Source of the DNA: CAITSH01 sp025356665
GTDB lineage: Bacteria; Pseudomonadota; Gammaproteobacteria; Burkholderiales; SG8-39
NCBI GenBank assembly: GCA_025356665.1
Contig: JANXRV010000019.1
Span: 1-64,000 of the forward strand
Direction of reading: 5' to 3'
DNA: 64,000 nt
In this document: positions 31,656 through 40,006 of the stretch, piece after piece
Layout: every line of letters begins with the position of its first letter
Position numbering within the stretch: the first letter of the stretch is position 1
Made by a program: the position numbers and the translations under genes
Notes under the pieces: generated by a model
Told to the model about the DNA's origin: nothing
What the model saw: only the letters and a program-made list of their open reading frames with translations
The model's database searches: none

Positions 31656-32309
31656 ATGGCTCAATCCTTCGACCTACACTGTCGCGCCTGTCCCAGGCTG
31701 GCGGCATTTTTAGATGATGTTCGCAGCAGCGAACCGGACTATTACGCCCTGCCGGTGCCGTCTTTTGGAGATCCGGTTGCAGGTTTGCTGATTGTCGGTC
31801 TTGCTCCGGGGATGCACGGCGCGAACCGTACAGGCCGCCCCTTCACCGGAGACTACGCCGGGATACTGCTCTACCAGACACTGCATAAGTTCGGTTACGC
31901 CAATCACGCGGGGTCTAGCGATCCCAAGGATGGTCTGGTGCTGACCGGTTGCCGCATAACCAATGCGGTTAAATGCCTTCCACCGCAGAACAAGCCTGAG
32001 TTGAGTGAAATCAGGCAGTGCAACCATTTTCTTGCAGCAGAATTAGCGAACAAACCGCCTCGATCAATTCTTGCCTTGGGGACTATCGCCCATCAAGCCG
32101 TACTGGAGGCTCTAGGCTTGCGCGCAAGGGATTATTTGTTCCGCCATGGTGCGCAGCACAACATTTCTGCTGCGTCACTGGCCCTCAGCGGAGTGATCCT
32201 GCACGATAGTTACCATTGCAGTCGATATAATACAAATACGAAACGCCTGACCGAGGTGATGTTTCACCAGGTTTTCTCCGACATAGCCAAACATCTCGGT
32301 CGCAGTTGA
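31656..32309 (+). CDS. Uracil-DNA glycosylase, family 5 type
   Basis: The 217-residue DNA repair enzyme has motif A GLAPGMHGANRTGRPFTGDYAG and motif B HDSYHCSRYNTNTKRLT. This combination fits family 5 (UDGb), which removes uracil and also hypoxanthine or damaged pyrimidines. Four cysteines for an iron-sulfur cluster are seen: HCRACP at residues 8-12, then LTGC and AVKC near residue 105. Family 5 lacks the catalytic Asp/Asn of other families in motif A and here has A-P-G-M. It precedes uvrC by ten bases, placing two repair genes in one unit. Confidence 0.85.
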   Translation: MAQSFDLHCRACPRLAAFLDDVRSSEPDYYALPVPSFGDPVAGLLIVGLAPGMHGANRTGRPFTGDYAGILLYQTLHKFGYANHAGSSDPKDGLVLTGCRITNAVKCLPPQNKPELSEIRQCNHFLAAELANKPPRSILALGTIAHQAVLEALGLRARDYLFRHGAQHNISAASLALSGVILHDSYHCSRYNTNTKRLTEVMFHQVFSDIAKHLGRS

Positions 32310-32319
32310 GGAAATCGCA

Positions 32320-34158
32320 GTGGGTGATCAGGACACAAAGGGCAGGGCGGCGCCAGGGTTCGACAGCGCAACGTTGATCGGTGGACTACCGAATCTTCCC
32401 GGCGTTTACCGTATGCTCGGGGTTGGTGGAGACGTGCTTTATGTGGGGAAGGCGCGCGACCTCAAAAAGCGTGTCTCCTCGTATTTTCAGAAAACAACGC
32501 ACAGCCCCCGTATTCAAATAATGCTCTCGCAGGTGGCGTCCATGGAAACCACTGTGACGCGCTCCGAGGCTGAGGCGCTGATTCTCGAAAACAATCTGAT
32601 CAAGTCACTGTCTCCCCGATACAACATTTTGTTTCGTGATGACAAGTCCTATCCGTATTTGATGATTTCAGGCGGCGAGTTCCCACGGCTGGGCTTTCAT
32701 CGGGGGGCGCTGGACAAGGCAAACCGGTATTTCGGCCCATTCCCGGACAGCAATGCCGTGCGCGACAGCATTCAGTTGCTACAAAAAATTTTTCGTTTGC
32801 GCACCTGCGAAGACCCGGTATTTTCCAACCGCTCCCGCCCCTGCCTTCTTCACCAAATTCGGCGCTGCTCGGCACCTTGCGTCGATTTGATCGATGCAGA
32901 GGCCTATGCCGCAGATGCCGATCGTGCAACCAAGCTTATGGATGGTCGCACAGATGATGTCATGAAAGACCTCGCCGAACGGATGACGGAGGCGGCTGAA
33001 GGTCTGCATTACGAAAAAGCTGCTGTATTCCGTGACCAAATACAGTCCCTTGCAACCGTGAAGGCGCGACAGTACATTGATAGTGGTCGGGCGCTCGATG
33101 CCGACGTCATTGCCTGCGCAGTTCAGCCCGGAGCCACCTGCGTCAATTTGGTTATGTTGAGGGGAGGGCGGCAAGTCGGGGACAAGAATTTTTTCCCGCA
33201 AAACGCTCAGGATCAAACCCCAGCCGACGTAGTGCTGGCTTTTCTGAACCACCACTATTTGCTGCAGCCGATTCCTGCGCTGGTCATTATTGGCGAAGAG
33301 GAGCTGGACGCGGGTGAAATTGCCACCATGCTCTCGGAGCATGCCGCGCGGCGTGTACAGGTCGTTTTGAGGCCCCATGGGGAAAGGCGGGTATGGACTG
33401 AGATGGCACAGCAAAATGCCGAACTTGCTCTTGGGCACAAACTGCGCGAGCAAAGCAATCAGGAAAAGCGTTTACTGGCTTTGCGTGATGCGCTGTTTCT
33501 TCCGGAGTCGGTCAAGCGTATCGAGTGTTTTGACATCAGCCACACCCAGGGTGAGGCGACCGTCGCGTCATGCGTTGTATATGACCGGATGGATCTGAGG
33601 CGCAATGAGTACCGCAGGTATAACATTGAGGGAATCACCCCCGGCGATGATTATGCTGCGATGCGGTCTGTTCTGATGCGCCGATATGAAAAAATATCCA
33701 GAGAGGCGGGCGTTATGCCGGACTTGATACTTCTTGACGGTGGCAAAGGACAATTAAGCAGCGGCATGGGGATTATGGCCGAATTGGGGCTGTCAGAAAT
33801 TCAGCTCGTCGGTGTGGCCAAGGGACCGGAGCGCAAAGCGGGAATGGAGGAGCTCATATTGGCTGATTCGGGACAGATCGTGCATTTGCCAGCCGACAAC
33901 CCGGGCTTGCACCTGATTCAACAGATTCGGGACGAGGCCCATCGCTTTGCAATTTCCGGGCACCGAGCTCGCCGGGGCAAAGCGCGCGTAACTTCAAGCC
34001 TTGAGAGTATTGGCGGTATTGGCGCTAAACGGCGGCAACAGTTGCTCGCAAGCTTTGGCGGGCTCAAGGGCGTAATCGACGCCAGCATTGACGATCTGGC
34101 GAAGGTCGAGGGTATCAGCAGAAAACTTGCGGAAAAAATATACGGTGAATTGCACTGA
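32320..34158 (+). CDS. uvrC: Excinuclease ABC subunit C
   Basis: The 612-residue UvrC makes both incisions in nucleotide excision repair. The GIY-YIG nuclease domain is at the N-terminus (LPGVYRMLGVGGDVLYVGKA), the UVR domain that contacts UvrB is around residues 200-240, and the RNase H-like 5' nuclease starts near residue 395 (ECFDISHTQGEATVASCVVYDR). A tandem helix-hairpin-helix tail follows (ESIGGIGAKRRQQLL). The start is GTG at 32320 with GAGG upstream. The last base of the stop overlaps the first base of pgsA. Confidence 0.97.
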   Translation: MGDQDTKGRAAPGFDSATLIGGLPNLPGVYRMLGVGGDVLYVGKARDLKKRVSSYFQKTTHSPRIQIMLSQVASMETTVTRSEAEALILENNLIKSLSPRYNILFRDDKSYPYLMISGGEFPRLGFHRGALDKANRYFGPFPDSNAVRDSIQLLQKIFRLRTCEDPVFSNRSRPCLLHQIRRCSAPCVDLIDAEAYAADADRATKLMDGRTDDVMKDLAERMTEAAEGLHYEKAAVFRDQIQSLATVKARQYIDSGRALDADVIACAVQPGATCVNLVMLRGGRQVGDKNFFPQNAQDQTPADVVLAFLNHHYLLQPIPALVIIGEEELDAGEIATMLSEHAARRVQVVLRPHGERRVWTEMAQQNAELALGHKLREQSNQEKRLLALRDALFLPESVKRIECFDISHTQGEATVASCVVYDRMDLRRNEYRRYNIEGITPGDDYAAMRSVLMRRYEKISREAGVMPDLILLDGGKGQLSSGMGIMAELGLSEIQLVGVAKGPERKAGMEELILADSGQIVHLPADNPGLHLIQQIRDEAHRFAISGHRARRGKARVTSSLESIGGIGAKRRQQLLASFGGLKGVIDASIDDLAKVEGISRKLAEKIYGELH

Positions 34159-34739
34159 TGCTTACCCTGCCTAATCTTCTGACCTGGACACGGATTTTGG
34201 CCATTCCGATGTTTATCGGGATATTTTATCTTCCCGATCACTTGCTTACCTTGCATGAAAAAAATCTCTGGGCGACGGTTCTTTTTACGGCCGCGGCGAT
34301 AACCGACTGGCTTGACGGCTGGCTAGCACGAAGACTGAATCAATCGTCCGCATTTGGTGCATTTCTCGATCCTGTGGCGGACAAATTGATGGTGGCTGCA
34401 GCTCTTATCGTTTTAGTTGAGATTGATCGCGCCAGTGCGATTGTTGCGGTGATTATTATTGGCCGCGAAATCACTATCTCGGCCCTGCGGGAGTGGATGG
34501 CCCAGATAGGGGCTTCAAAGAGTGTCGCTGTTAATTTTTTGGGGAAAATAAAAACAGCCTCACAGATGATTGCCATTCCTATGCTGCTTTATCATGATGC
34601 CCTCGGCGCTTTTAACACCAAACTCTTCGGCGACTGGCTGATCTGGTTGGCTGCGGCGTTGACCCTGGTTTCAATGGCGTATTACCTCAAGTTGGCATTG
34701 CCACAAGCATTGGCTCAAGATCGGCGCAAAGAGGATTGA
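34158..34739 (+). CDS. pgsA: CDP-diacylglycerol-glycerol-3-phosphate phosphatidyltransferase
   Basis: The 193-residue integral membrane enzyme commits CDP-diacylglycerol to phosphatidylglycerol synthesis. The CDP-alcohol phosphotransferase signature is complete: TDWLDGWLARRL followed by GAFLDPVADK, with the D-G-A-R-G-D-D residues in place. Several hydrophobic helices surround it. The uvrC-pgsA order is conserved in proteobacteria. The tRNA promoter -35 overlaps its stop codon. Confidence 0.96.
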   Translation: MLTLPNLLTWTRILAIPMFIGIFYLPDHLLTLHEKNLWATVLFTAAAITDWLDGWLARRLNQSSAFGAFLDPVADKLMVAAALIVLVEIDRASAIVAVIIIGREITISALREWMAQIGASKSVAVNFLGKIKTASQMIAIPMLLYHDALGAFNTKLFGDWLIWLAAALTLVSMAYYLKLALPQALAQDRRKED

Positions 34740-34764
34740 CCGTGATGCCCGGAACCGATACAAT
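34736..34764 (+). promoter_or_regulatory. Sigma-70 promoter of tRNA-Gly (and tRNA-Cys)
   Basis: TTGACC (34736-34741), 17 bases, then TACAAT (34759-34764) match the consensus in five of six positions each. The -35 overlaps the stop codon of pgsA. The start would be near 34771, about seven bases before mature tRNA-Gly. Confidence 0.8.
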
Positions 34765-34777
34765 TCTGGGCTGAAAT

Positions 34778-34853
34778 GCGGGAGTAGCTCAGTTGGTAGA
34801 GCGCAACCTTGCCAAGGTTGAGGTCGAGAGTTCGAGACTCTTCTCCCGCTCCA
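34778..34853 (+). tRNA. tRNA-Gly (GCC anticodon)
   Basis: The 76-nt cloverleaf has acceptor GCGGGAG paired with CTCCCGC, discriminator T and encoded CCA. The D-arm GCTCAGTTGGTAGAGC, the anticodon stem CCTTG/CAAGG with GCC, and the T-arm with TTCGAGA are complete. It reads GGC and GGU codons. It has a strong promoter directly upstream. Confidence 0.97.
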
Positions 34854-34968
34854 GAACAACACGAGGAAGTAGGGACTTCCAGCGCGGCGCGACAAGAAAC
34901 ATGGGGTCGCGCGGTACCTGTGGGTTCTTGCTTCCTTTCTTTTTGTGTTTGTTGCGTTCGATTACCCC
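34854..34968 (+). other. Spacer between tRNA-Gly and tRNA-Cys
   Basis: This 115-bp spacer carries a short hairpin GGAAGT / ACTTCC (about 34864-34879) and then a T-rich run (CTTCCTTTCTTTTTGTG) shortly before tRNA-Cys. No gene is seen. It is probably removed during processing if the two tRNAs are co-transcribed. Confidence 0.4.
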
Positions 34969-35042
34969 GGCGGGGTGGCAGAGTGGTCATGCAGCGGCCT
35001 GCAAAGCCGTGTACGCCGGTTCGATTCCGACCCCCGCCTCCA
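34969..35042 (+). tRNA. tRNA-Cys (GCA anticodon)
   Basis: The 74-nt tRNA has acceptor GGCGGGG paired with CCCCGCC, discriminator T, and encoded CCA at 35040-35042. The anticodon GCA lies in CGGCCTGCAAAGCCG. The T-arm contains GGTTCGATTCC. Discriminator U73 and GCA are the identity elements of cysteine tRNA. It lies 115 bases after tRNA-Gly. Confidence 0.96.
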
Positions 35043-35157
35043 TAGCCATCCGGCTAGCGACTTGCAACCCATAGTTCCTTGCTTCGGTGATCTGGCTGCT
35101 CGGCATCAATCATCAGGACGAGGTACGCTTCAGCTTGCGTAAATAGGAGCGAATCGA

Positions 35158-36330
35158 ATGCGTGTGCAAGTTGCGATCATTGGCGCGGGCCCCTCTGGTC
35201 TACTGCTCGGCCAGTTGCTTAATCGTGCGAGCATTGAAACCATCGTTATCGAAAATAAAAGTCAGGATTATGTCCTGGGGCGTATTCGCGCCGGAGTTCT
35301 GGAGCAGGGTACCGTCGAGCTTTTGGAGCAGGCCGGAGTCGGGGCGAGGGTTCACGCTGAAGGCCTCGTGCATCACGGGATAGAACTGTGCTTTGGGGGA
35401 GGGCGTCATCGTATCGACCTGAATGGTTTGAGTGGCGGTAAAAACGTTACCGTTTATGGACAAACTGAGGTCACCCGAGACCTTATGAACGCCAGGCAAG
35501 CGGCAGGGGCAGCACTGGTCTTTTGCGCCGAGCAGGTTAGCGTTCACGGCTTTGACACGGCGAAGCCTTCGGTGCGGTACGTAAAGGATGGCGTCCAGAA
35601 TGAAATACATTGTGACTTTATCGCGGGATGCGACGGATTCCATGGCGTGTGCAGGCAGAGCGTACCTACTAGCGCGATAACCACGCACGAGCGCGTCTAC
35701 CCGTTTGGCTGGCTAGGCGTCCTTTCCGACACCCCACCGGTATCGGACGAATTGATTTATGCCAGACACGAGAGGGGATTTGCCCTTTGCAGCATGCGCT
35801 CTCGCTCGCGTAGCCGTTATTATATCCAGTGCGCCGTGGACGAAAAACTCGACACGTGGTCCGATCAGGCGTTTTGGGATGAATTACGGCGTCGGCTCGA
35901 TGAAAAGGCCGCGGATATGCTTGTCACCGGACCCTCCATCGAAAAGAGTATTGCTCCGCTGCGCAGTTTCGTTGCTGAACCGATGCGCTTTGGCACACTG
36001 TTTCTAGCCGGCGATGCAGCTCATATTGTGCCGCCCACAGGGGCCAAGGGACTTAATTTGGCTGCAAGCGACGTGCATTATCTCTCTAGTGCATTCATCG
36101 AGTTCTACGAATCCCGAAAGCCTGGGGCATTGGATACCTATTCCAATAAAAGTCTTAGACGCGTCTGGATGGCGGAACGCTTTTCGTGGTGGATGACTTC
36201 CCTGATGCATAAATTCCCGGATTCCGGATCATTTACGGAAAACATGCAACTCGCCGAGTTGGAGTATTTGCTCGGGTCGGAGGCTGCCTCAACGGCCTTG
36301 GCCGAGAATTATGTTGGCTTAGCTTTTTAA
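35158..36330 (+). CDS. pobA: 4-hydroxybenzoate 3-monooxygenase
   Basis: The 390-residue FAD enzyme hydroxylates 4-hydroxybenzoate to protocatechuate with NADPH and O2. The dinucleotide motif is IIGAGPSGLLLGQLL, the second FAD motif is IAGCDGFHG, and the third is FLAGDAAHIVPPTGAKGLNL. Substrate-site residues of the Pseudomonas enzyme are in place: the Ser, Arg and Tyr of FALCSMRSRSRSRYYIQ, and the tyrosine in ENYVGLAF. The C-terminus is about four residues shorter than in Pseudomonas PobA. It is a lone gene between tRNA-Cys and tRNA-Leu, without pobR or protocatechuate genes in the window, so the rest of the pathway must lie elsewhere. AGGAG precedes the ATG. Confidence 0.95.
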   Translation: MRVQVAIIGAGPSGLLLGQLLNRASIETIVIENKSQDYVLGRIRAGVLEQGTVELLEQAGVGARVHAEGLVHHGIELCFGGGRHRIDLNGLSGGKNVTVYGQTEVTRDLMNARQAAGAALVFCAEQVSVHGFDTAKPSVRYVKDGVQNEIHCDFIAGCDGFHGVCRQSVPTSAITTHERVYPFGWLGVLSDTPPVSDELIYARHERGFALCSMRSRSRSRYYIQCAVDEKLDTWSDQAFWDELRRRLDEKAADMLVTGPSIEKSIAPLRSFVAEPMRFGTLFLAGDAAHIVPPTGAKGLNLAASDVHYLSSAFIEFYESRKPGALDTYSNKSLRRVWMAERFSWWMTSLMHKFPDSGSFTENMQLAELEYLLGSEAASTALAENYVGLAF

Positions 36331-36491
36331 TCAGCATTGGGCCAGCCCTTGTTAGCAAACTCACAATCAGGCATGGACATGGTTCTAGTTGTATGGGAGC
36401 CTCCAGCGATTACTAAATTAGGGCTCTGCAGGTTCGCGTTGGCGGTAATCTAGGCCGATAATTCGTAGTTATTTTGTACTTGCTGTTGTCC

Positions 36492-36580
36492 GCCCGGATG
36501 GTGGAACTGGTAGACACAAGGGACTTAAAATCCCTCGCTGCCAACGCGGCGTGCCGGTTCGATTCCGGCTCCGGGCACCA
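36492..36580 (+). tRNA. tRNA-Leu (TAA anticodon)
   Basis: The 89-nt class II tRNA has acceptor GCCCGGA paired with TCCGGGC, discriminator A and encoded CCA. The anticodon loop contains TAA, and a long variable arm follows (CTCGCTGCCAACGCGGCG region), as expected for leucine. The T-arm is GGTTCGATTCC. It reads UUA and UUG. No clear promoter was found; it could be read from the pobA side. Confidence 0.97.
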
Positions 36581-36660
36581 ATTAGAAATGACCTTACAAG
36601 AAGCTGATAGAGGATTGAAAATAAATATAAAATGTTTCCCCGCATCTGGAAAGAGCCGCA

Positions 36661-37089
36661 GTGATTGTATTTGAACTGATTTGCGCGGAGAGCCACCGGT
36701 TTGAGGGCTGGTTTGCCTCGATTGAGGACTTTGGCAATCAACAGGATCGACGTTTGCTCGCATGTCCTGTTTGTGGTTCTACCTTAGTCACTAAGCTGCT
36801 GATGGCAAAAATCGGCCGCGCGCAAGCAGAGGAAGATCCCAGGACTCGGCGCGAGATTGTCCCTCGGCAGCCGATACAGCACGGCTTGACCGAGTTAATT
36901 GACCATATCCTCTTGAATACGGAGGACGTGGGTTCTGGATTTGCAAGCGAGGCCCGCCGTATGCATGCAGGCGAGGCTCCAGATCGGGCTATTCGCGGTC
37001 AAGCTAGTGCTGAGGAGTCGTTGGCGCTGCAAGCTGAGGGAATTCCGGTTTTTGCTTTGCCGATACCACCTAAAGCCGGTTGGCATTAG
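36661..37089 (+). CDS. DUF1178 family protein
   Basis: The 142-residue protein begins with GTG at 36661. It starts IVFELICAESHRFEGWFASI, with an early cysteine, and contains LLACPVCGSTLVTKLL. These Cys positions could form a small zinc-binding or rubredoxin-like unit. A conserved acidic-basic middle and GEAPDRAIRGQASAEE follow near the end. This arrangement fits DUF1178, which has no known function. It is a single gene after tRNA-Leu. Confidence 0.85.
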   Translation: MIVFELICAESHRFEGWFASIEDFGNQQDRRLLACPVCGSTLVTKLLMAKIGRAQAEEDPRTRREIVPRQPIQHGLTELIDHILLNTEDVGSGFASEARRMHAGEAPDRAIRGQASAEESLALQAEGIPVFALPIPPKAGWH

Positions 37090-37179
37090 CGCCCGGAGCA
37101 ACTAGTCTCAAGGCCAAATTAGTTAGAATGTGTATTATGTTAAATATTGTATTCCAGTCTTGCGGGTGATTTTCAAGCT

Positions 37180-37824
37180 CTATTCCTTGGCCCCAGCCTG
37201 CGTGAGCAGCTTAACAATCTCCGAGTTCCCAGCCTTTAGTGCCCACTGCAACGCAGTCGCACCACCGTCGGTACGGATCCGCGGGTCAGAGTCCTCCCAA
37301 AGCAATAGCCGTACGGTTTCAAGATGTCCCTGTCGGGAAGCAATCATAAGGGCCGTCGCGCCGTTGGGCGCTTGAGCGTCGATCTCTGCGCCCTTACCAA
37401 GCAAAAATCGACATACATCGGTATGCCCTTCAAAGGCCGCATAAAGCAGAGGATTCCAACCTGAATGGGAAACTTCCGCACCTGCTGCCTGCAGTCGGCT
37501 GACGATCGCCAAATGCCCTTTTAGCGATGCCAACATCAAAGCCGTCTCGCCCGAACCGTTACGTGTGTTGATGCGCGCCCGGGCAGAAATCAGGCGCTCC
37601 ACAATACTCCCATGCCCCTCCCGCGCAGCGTGCATAAGCAAGGTATCCCCCCGAGCATCGGACGAATTTACGTCGACCCCTTTACGCAACAGGCGCTCAA
37701 ACGTGGCGGTATCGTTGGCTTTGACGGAAGCAAGCATTTCGTCAAGCGATTGGGCGAATGCCGGCGCAGCGTTCGCCATCGCGTAAATAAGCCCCCAAAA
37801 TACCAGTTGTAGTGCTCGACTCAT
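37180..37824 (-). CDS. Exported ankyrin-repeat protein
   Basis: The 214-residue protein has a signal peptide (ALQLVFWGLIYAMANAAPAFA) and then about five full ankyrin repeats from residue 30 to the end, recognisable by TALMLASLKGHLAIVSRL, LLYAAFEGHTDVCRFLL and TALMIASRQGHLETVRLLL. Ankyrin repeats mediate protein-protein contact; the partner is unknown. The predicted location is periplasm or outer face. It overlaps tatD by four bases at its start, so it is translated with tatD. Homologues in this position occur in related bacteria, but no function is assigned. Confidence 0.88.
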   Translation of the reverse strand: MSRALQLVFWGLIYAMANAAPAFAQSLDEMLASVKANDTATFERLLRKGVDVNSSDARGDTLLMHAAREGHGSIVERLISARARINTRNGSGETALMLASLKGHLAIVSRLQAAGAEVSHSGWNPLLYAAFEGHTDVCRFLLGKGAEIDAQAPNGATALMIASRQGHLETVRLLLWEDSDPRIRTDGGATALQWALKAGNSEIVKLLTQAGAKE

Positions 37825-38597
37825 GCAGCCTGCCTTTGAATTCCAAACAAATGAAAGAAATTGGCGCTGGTCACCTCTGCAACCAACTCAATGGAAACCC
37901 CCTGCAGTCGGGCAATTTCTGCGGCAACATGAGCTACCCATGCCGGCTGATTCACCTTACCCCGATGCGGCACGGGCGCCAGGTAGGGTGAATCCGTTTC
38001 GATAAGCATGCGGTTGAGCGGAATGGCTTTCGCCACCTCCTTGATTAAAAGGGCATTTTTGAATGTAACAATACCGGAAAACGAGATATAAAACCCCAAT
38101 GCCATCGCAGCCTGAGCGACTTCCAGGGACTCCGTAAAGCAATGCATCACCCCCCCTATCTCAGACGCTCCTTCTTCTTCCATTAAACGAAGCGTGTCTG
38201 AGGCCGCCGCACGCGTATGAATGACAAGGGGCTTGTGGCAAAGCTTCGCCGCTCTTATATGGGCGCGAAAACGGTCGCGTTGCCACTCGGCGTCTCCGGT
38301 GGTACGGTAATAATCAAGTCCCGTTTCGCCTATAGCAACAACTCGAGGGTGGCGTGCCAATCTCACGAGATGCAGTGGGTCCACTGGCGTACGATCTTCG
38401 TGGTCTGGGTGTACGCCAACCGTGGCGAATGCGTTTTTGTGGTTTTCGGCAACCGCAAGCACGCTTGGGAAATCGTCTAAATTGACGCTGATACAAAGCG
38501 CGTGCGTGACAAAATTGGTTTCCATTTGTGCAAAGATATCGGGTAATTTCCCGACGTAATCGTCAAAATTGATGTGGCAATGGGAGTCAACAAACAT
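37821..38597 (-). CDS. tatD: TatD-family metal-dependent hydrolase
   Basis: The 258-residue amidohydrolase-fold DNase has the metal site SHCHINFDD at the N-terminus, GETGLDYYR, HTRAA, HCFTES and ETDSPYLAPVPHRGK. All expected metal ligands are present. TatD enzymes are 3'-5' exonucleases that act on DNA/RNA after oxidative damage; the YcfH-type member is the one usually found near holB and tmk. It lies 37 bases after pilZ on the same strand and overlaps the ankyrin gene. Confidence 0.94.
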   Translation of the reverse strand: MFVDSHCHINFDDYVGKLPDIFAQMETNFVTHALCISVNLDDFPSVLAVAENHKNAFATVGVHPDHEDRTPVDPLHLVRLARHPRVVAIGETGLDYYRTTGDAEWQRDRFRAHIRAAKLCHKPLVIHTRAAASDTLRLMEEEGASEIGGVMHCFTESLEVAQAAMALGFYISFSGIVTFKNALLIKEVAKAIPLNRMLIETDSPYLAPVPHRGKVNQPAWVAHVAAEIARLQGVSIELVAEVTSANFFHLFGIQRQAA

Positions 38598-38634
38598 GGC
38601 GTATTCGGTCGCGCCCGTATGGGCTGCGTATCAG

Positions 38635-38997
38635 TCAGTAAGTATGGGTTGCCCGTGCCGACTGCAGCAGCGGGCCCAAAATGGTCTCGATACGGCGGCG
38701 CGCAATGCGACCGCTCTCATCATCGCTGAATTGGACACCCACGCCCTGGGTTTTGTTGCTTTGAACATTGGCCGGCGTAATCCATACGACCTGACCCGCA
38801 ACTGGAATCTTTCCCGGTTCGCTCATTAGGCTTAACAGCATGAATACTTCATCACCAATGACATAGCTCTTGGATGTCGGAACAAAAATCCCGCCGCGCT
38901 TCAGTTGGGGCATATACGCGGCATAAAGCGCGGATTTTTCCTTGATATTGAGCGAAAGAACACTTGGCCTGCCTCCTTGCTTGACGTCGTCAGTCAT
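38635..38997 (-). CDS. pilZ: PilZ-domain protein, type IV pilus type
   Basis: The 120-residue single PilZ domain contains KRGGIFVPTSKSYVIGDEVFMLLSL and GVGVQFSDDESG. The N-terminal RxxxR motif needed for cyclic di-GMP binding is not seen. That is characteristic of the PilZ proper of type IV pili, which works through partner proteins rather than by binding the nucleotide. The position after holB is typical. It overlaps holB by eight bases. Confidence 0.88.
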   Translation of the reverse strand: MTDDVKQGGRPSVLSLNIKEKSALYAAYMPQLKRGGIFVPTSKSYVIGDEVFMLLSLMSEPGKIPVAGQVVWITPANVQSNKTQGVGVQFSDDESGRIARRRIETILGPLLQSARATHTY

Positions 38998-40006
38998 TCA
39001 CATTCACCCCAAGATCGCGGTAGGAAAGGAAGATCGCTTCAAAAAACAGTCTTGCGTTGAGGGGGTGGCGTGCCAAAGCACGGGCCTCATTCAATTCGCG
39101 CACAAACCGAAAAAGCTTCCGCGAATCCATTTTCCGGCTTATGGCAACAATCCGATCGCGCTGAGCGCAATGGTAGCGAACTTCCCCCGTGCTCGCGGCA
39201 AGGACAAGGTCATGAGCCCATTGCTGGATCCAGGTCACAACGGCGAGCGGATCAATCATCTGGCAAAAATCAGTTAAAACAATCGCATTCGGACGTGGCT
39301 CGGCGATTTTTCGGGCAAACTCGCGACGCAAATCCCCTGCCTCTGCAAAGGTGAGCGCCTTTATCGGTGCCCCCCCGGCATACGCGAGCAATGCTTCTGC
39401 ATCCTTAATATTCTGGCTGCTCAGCCACTCTAGCGCCACGGCCTTGTCGGGCAGAGCGACTGGAATCAGCTGACAGCGACTGCGAATGGTCGGGAGAAGC
39501 CGACTCGCCTCGTTGGATACCAGCAAAAACAAGGTGTCCGGCGGAGGTTCTTCCAGACTTTTTAGCAATGCGTTAGCCGTAACACCCTGCATCGCTTCCG
39601 CCGGTTCCAGAATGATCACCCGCAAACCGGCCTGATGACTGCCTGTGGCCAGCGTTTCCTGCATTGCTCTTATTTGCTCTATCTTTATATTTTTACTGGG
39701 CTTTTTCTTGGGTTTTCGGCCCTCGCCCTCTTCCGCGTCCTCGCCCTCCTCCTCGCTCATGCTCTCGGGCTGAATATGCAAAAAATCCGGATGGGCGCCC
39801 TGACTGAGCCAATGGCAGGCCTTGCAAACCCCACAAGCACGTCCCGTAGGCTGCGGGGTTGCGCAGAGCAGTGAATAGGCGAATTCGAGTGCGAGCGCTG
39901 ATTTTCCGATGCCTTCCTGCCCGTGTATCAGTAGGGCGTGCGCAAGTCGTCCACGCTGCTGGGAGAGTTTTAGCCAAATCGCCATTTGCCATGGAAAAGC
40001 AATCAT
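38990..40006 (-). CDS. holB: DNA polymerase III subunit delta prime
   Basis: The 338-residue clamp-loader subunit has a Walker-A-like HGQEGIGKSALA and the zinc module C48 with CGVCKAC (C58, C61, C64). An SRLLPTIRSRCQLIPV arginine-finger (SRC) motif follows. Between residues 82 and 104 there is an unusual acidic-then-lysine insertion (SEEEGEDAEEGEGRKPKKKP) not expected in the core fold. It probably forms a flexible surface loop. It overlaps tmk by ATGA and pilZ downstream. Confidence 0.94.
   Translation of the reverse strand: MIAFPWQMAIWLKLSQQRGRLAHALLIHGQEGIGKSALALEFAYSLLCATPQPTGRACGVCKACHWLSQGAHPDFLHIQPESMSEEEGEDAEEGEGRKPKKKPSKNIKIEQIRAMQETLATGSHQAGLRVIILEPAEAMQGVTANALLKSLEEPPPDTLFLLVSNEASRLLPTIRSRCQLIPVALPDKAVALEWLSSQNIKDAEALLAYAGGAPIKALTFAEAGDLRREFARKIAEPRPNAIVLTDFCQMIDPLAVVTWIQQWAHDLVLAASTGEVRYHCAQRDRIVAISRKMDSRKLFRFVRELNEARALARHPLNARLFFEAIFLSYRDLGVNVND

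Noticed and set aside
34864..34879. Terminator between tRNA-Gly and tRNA-Cys
   Set aside because: The six-base stem is short and the T-rich stretch starts far downstream, so it is not a convincing terminator.
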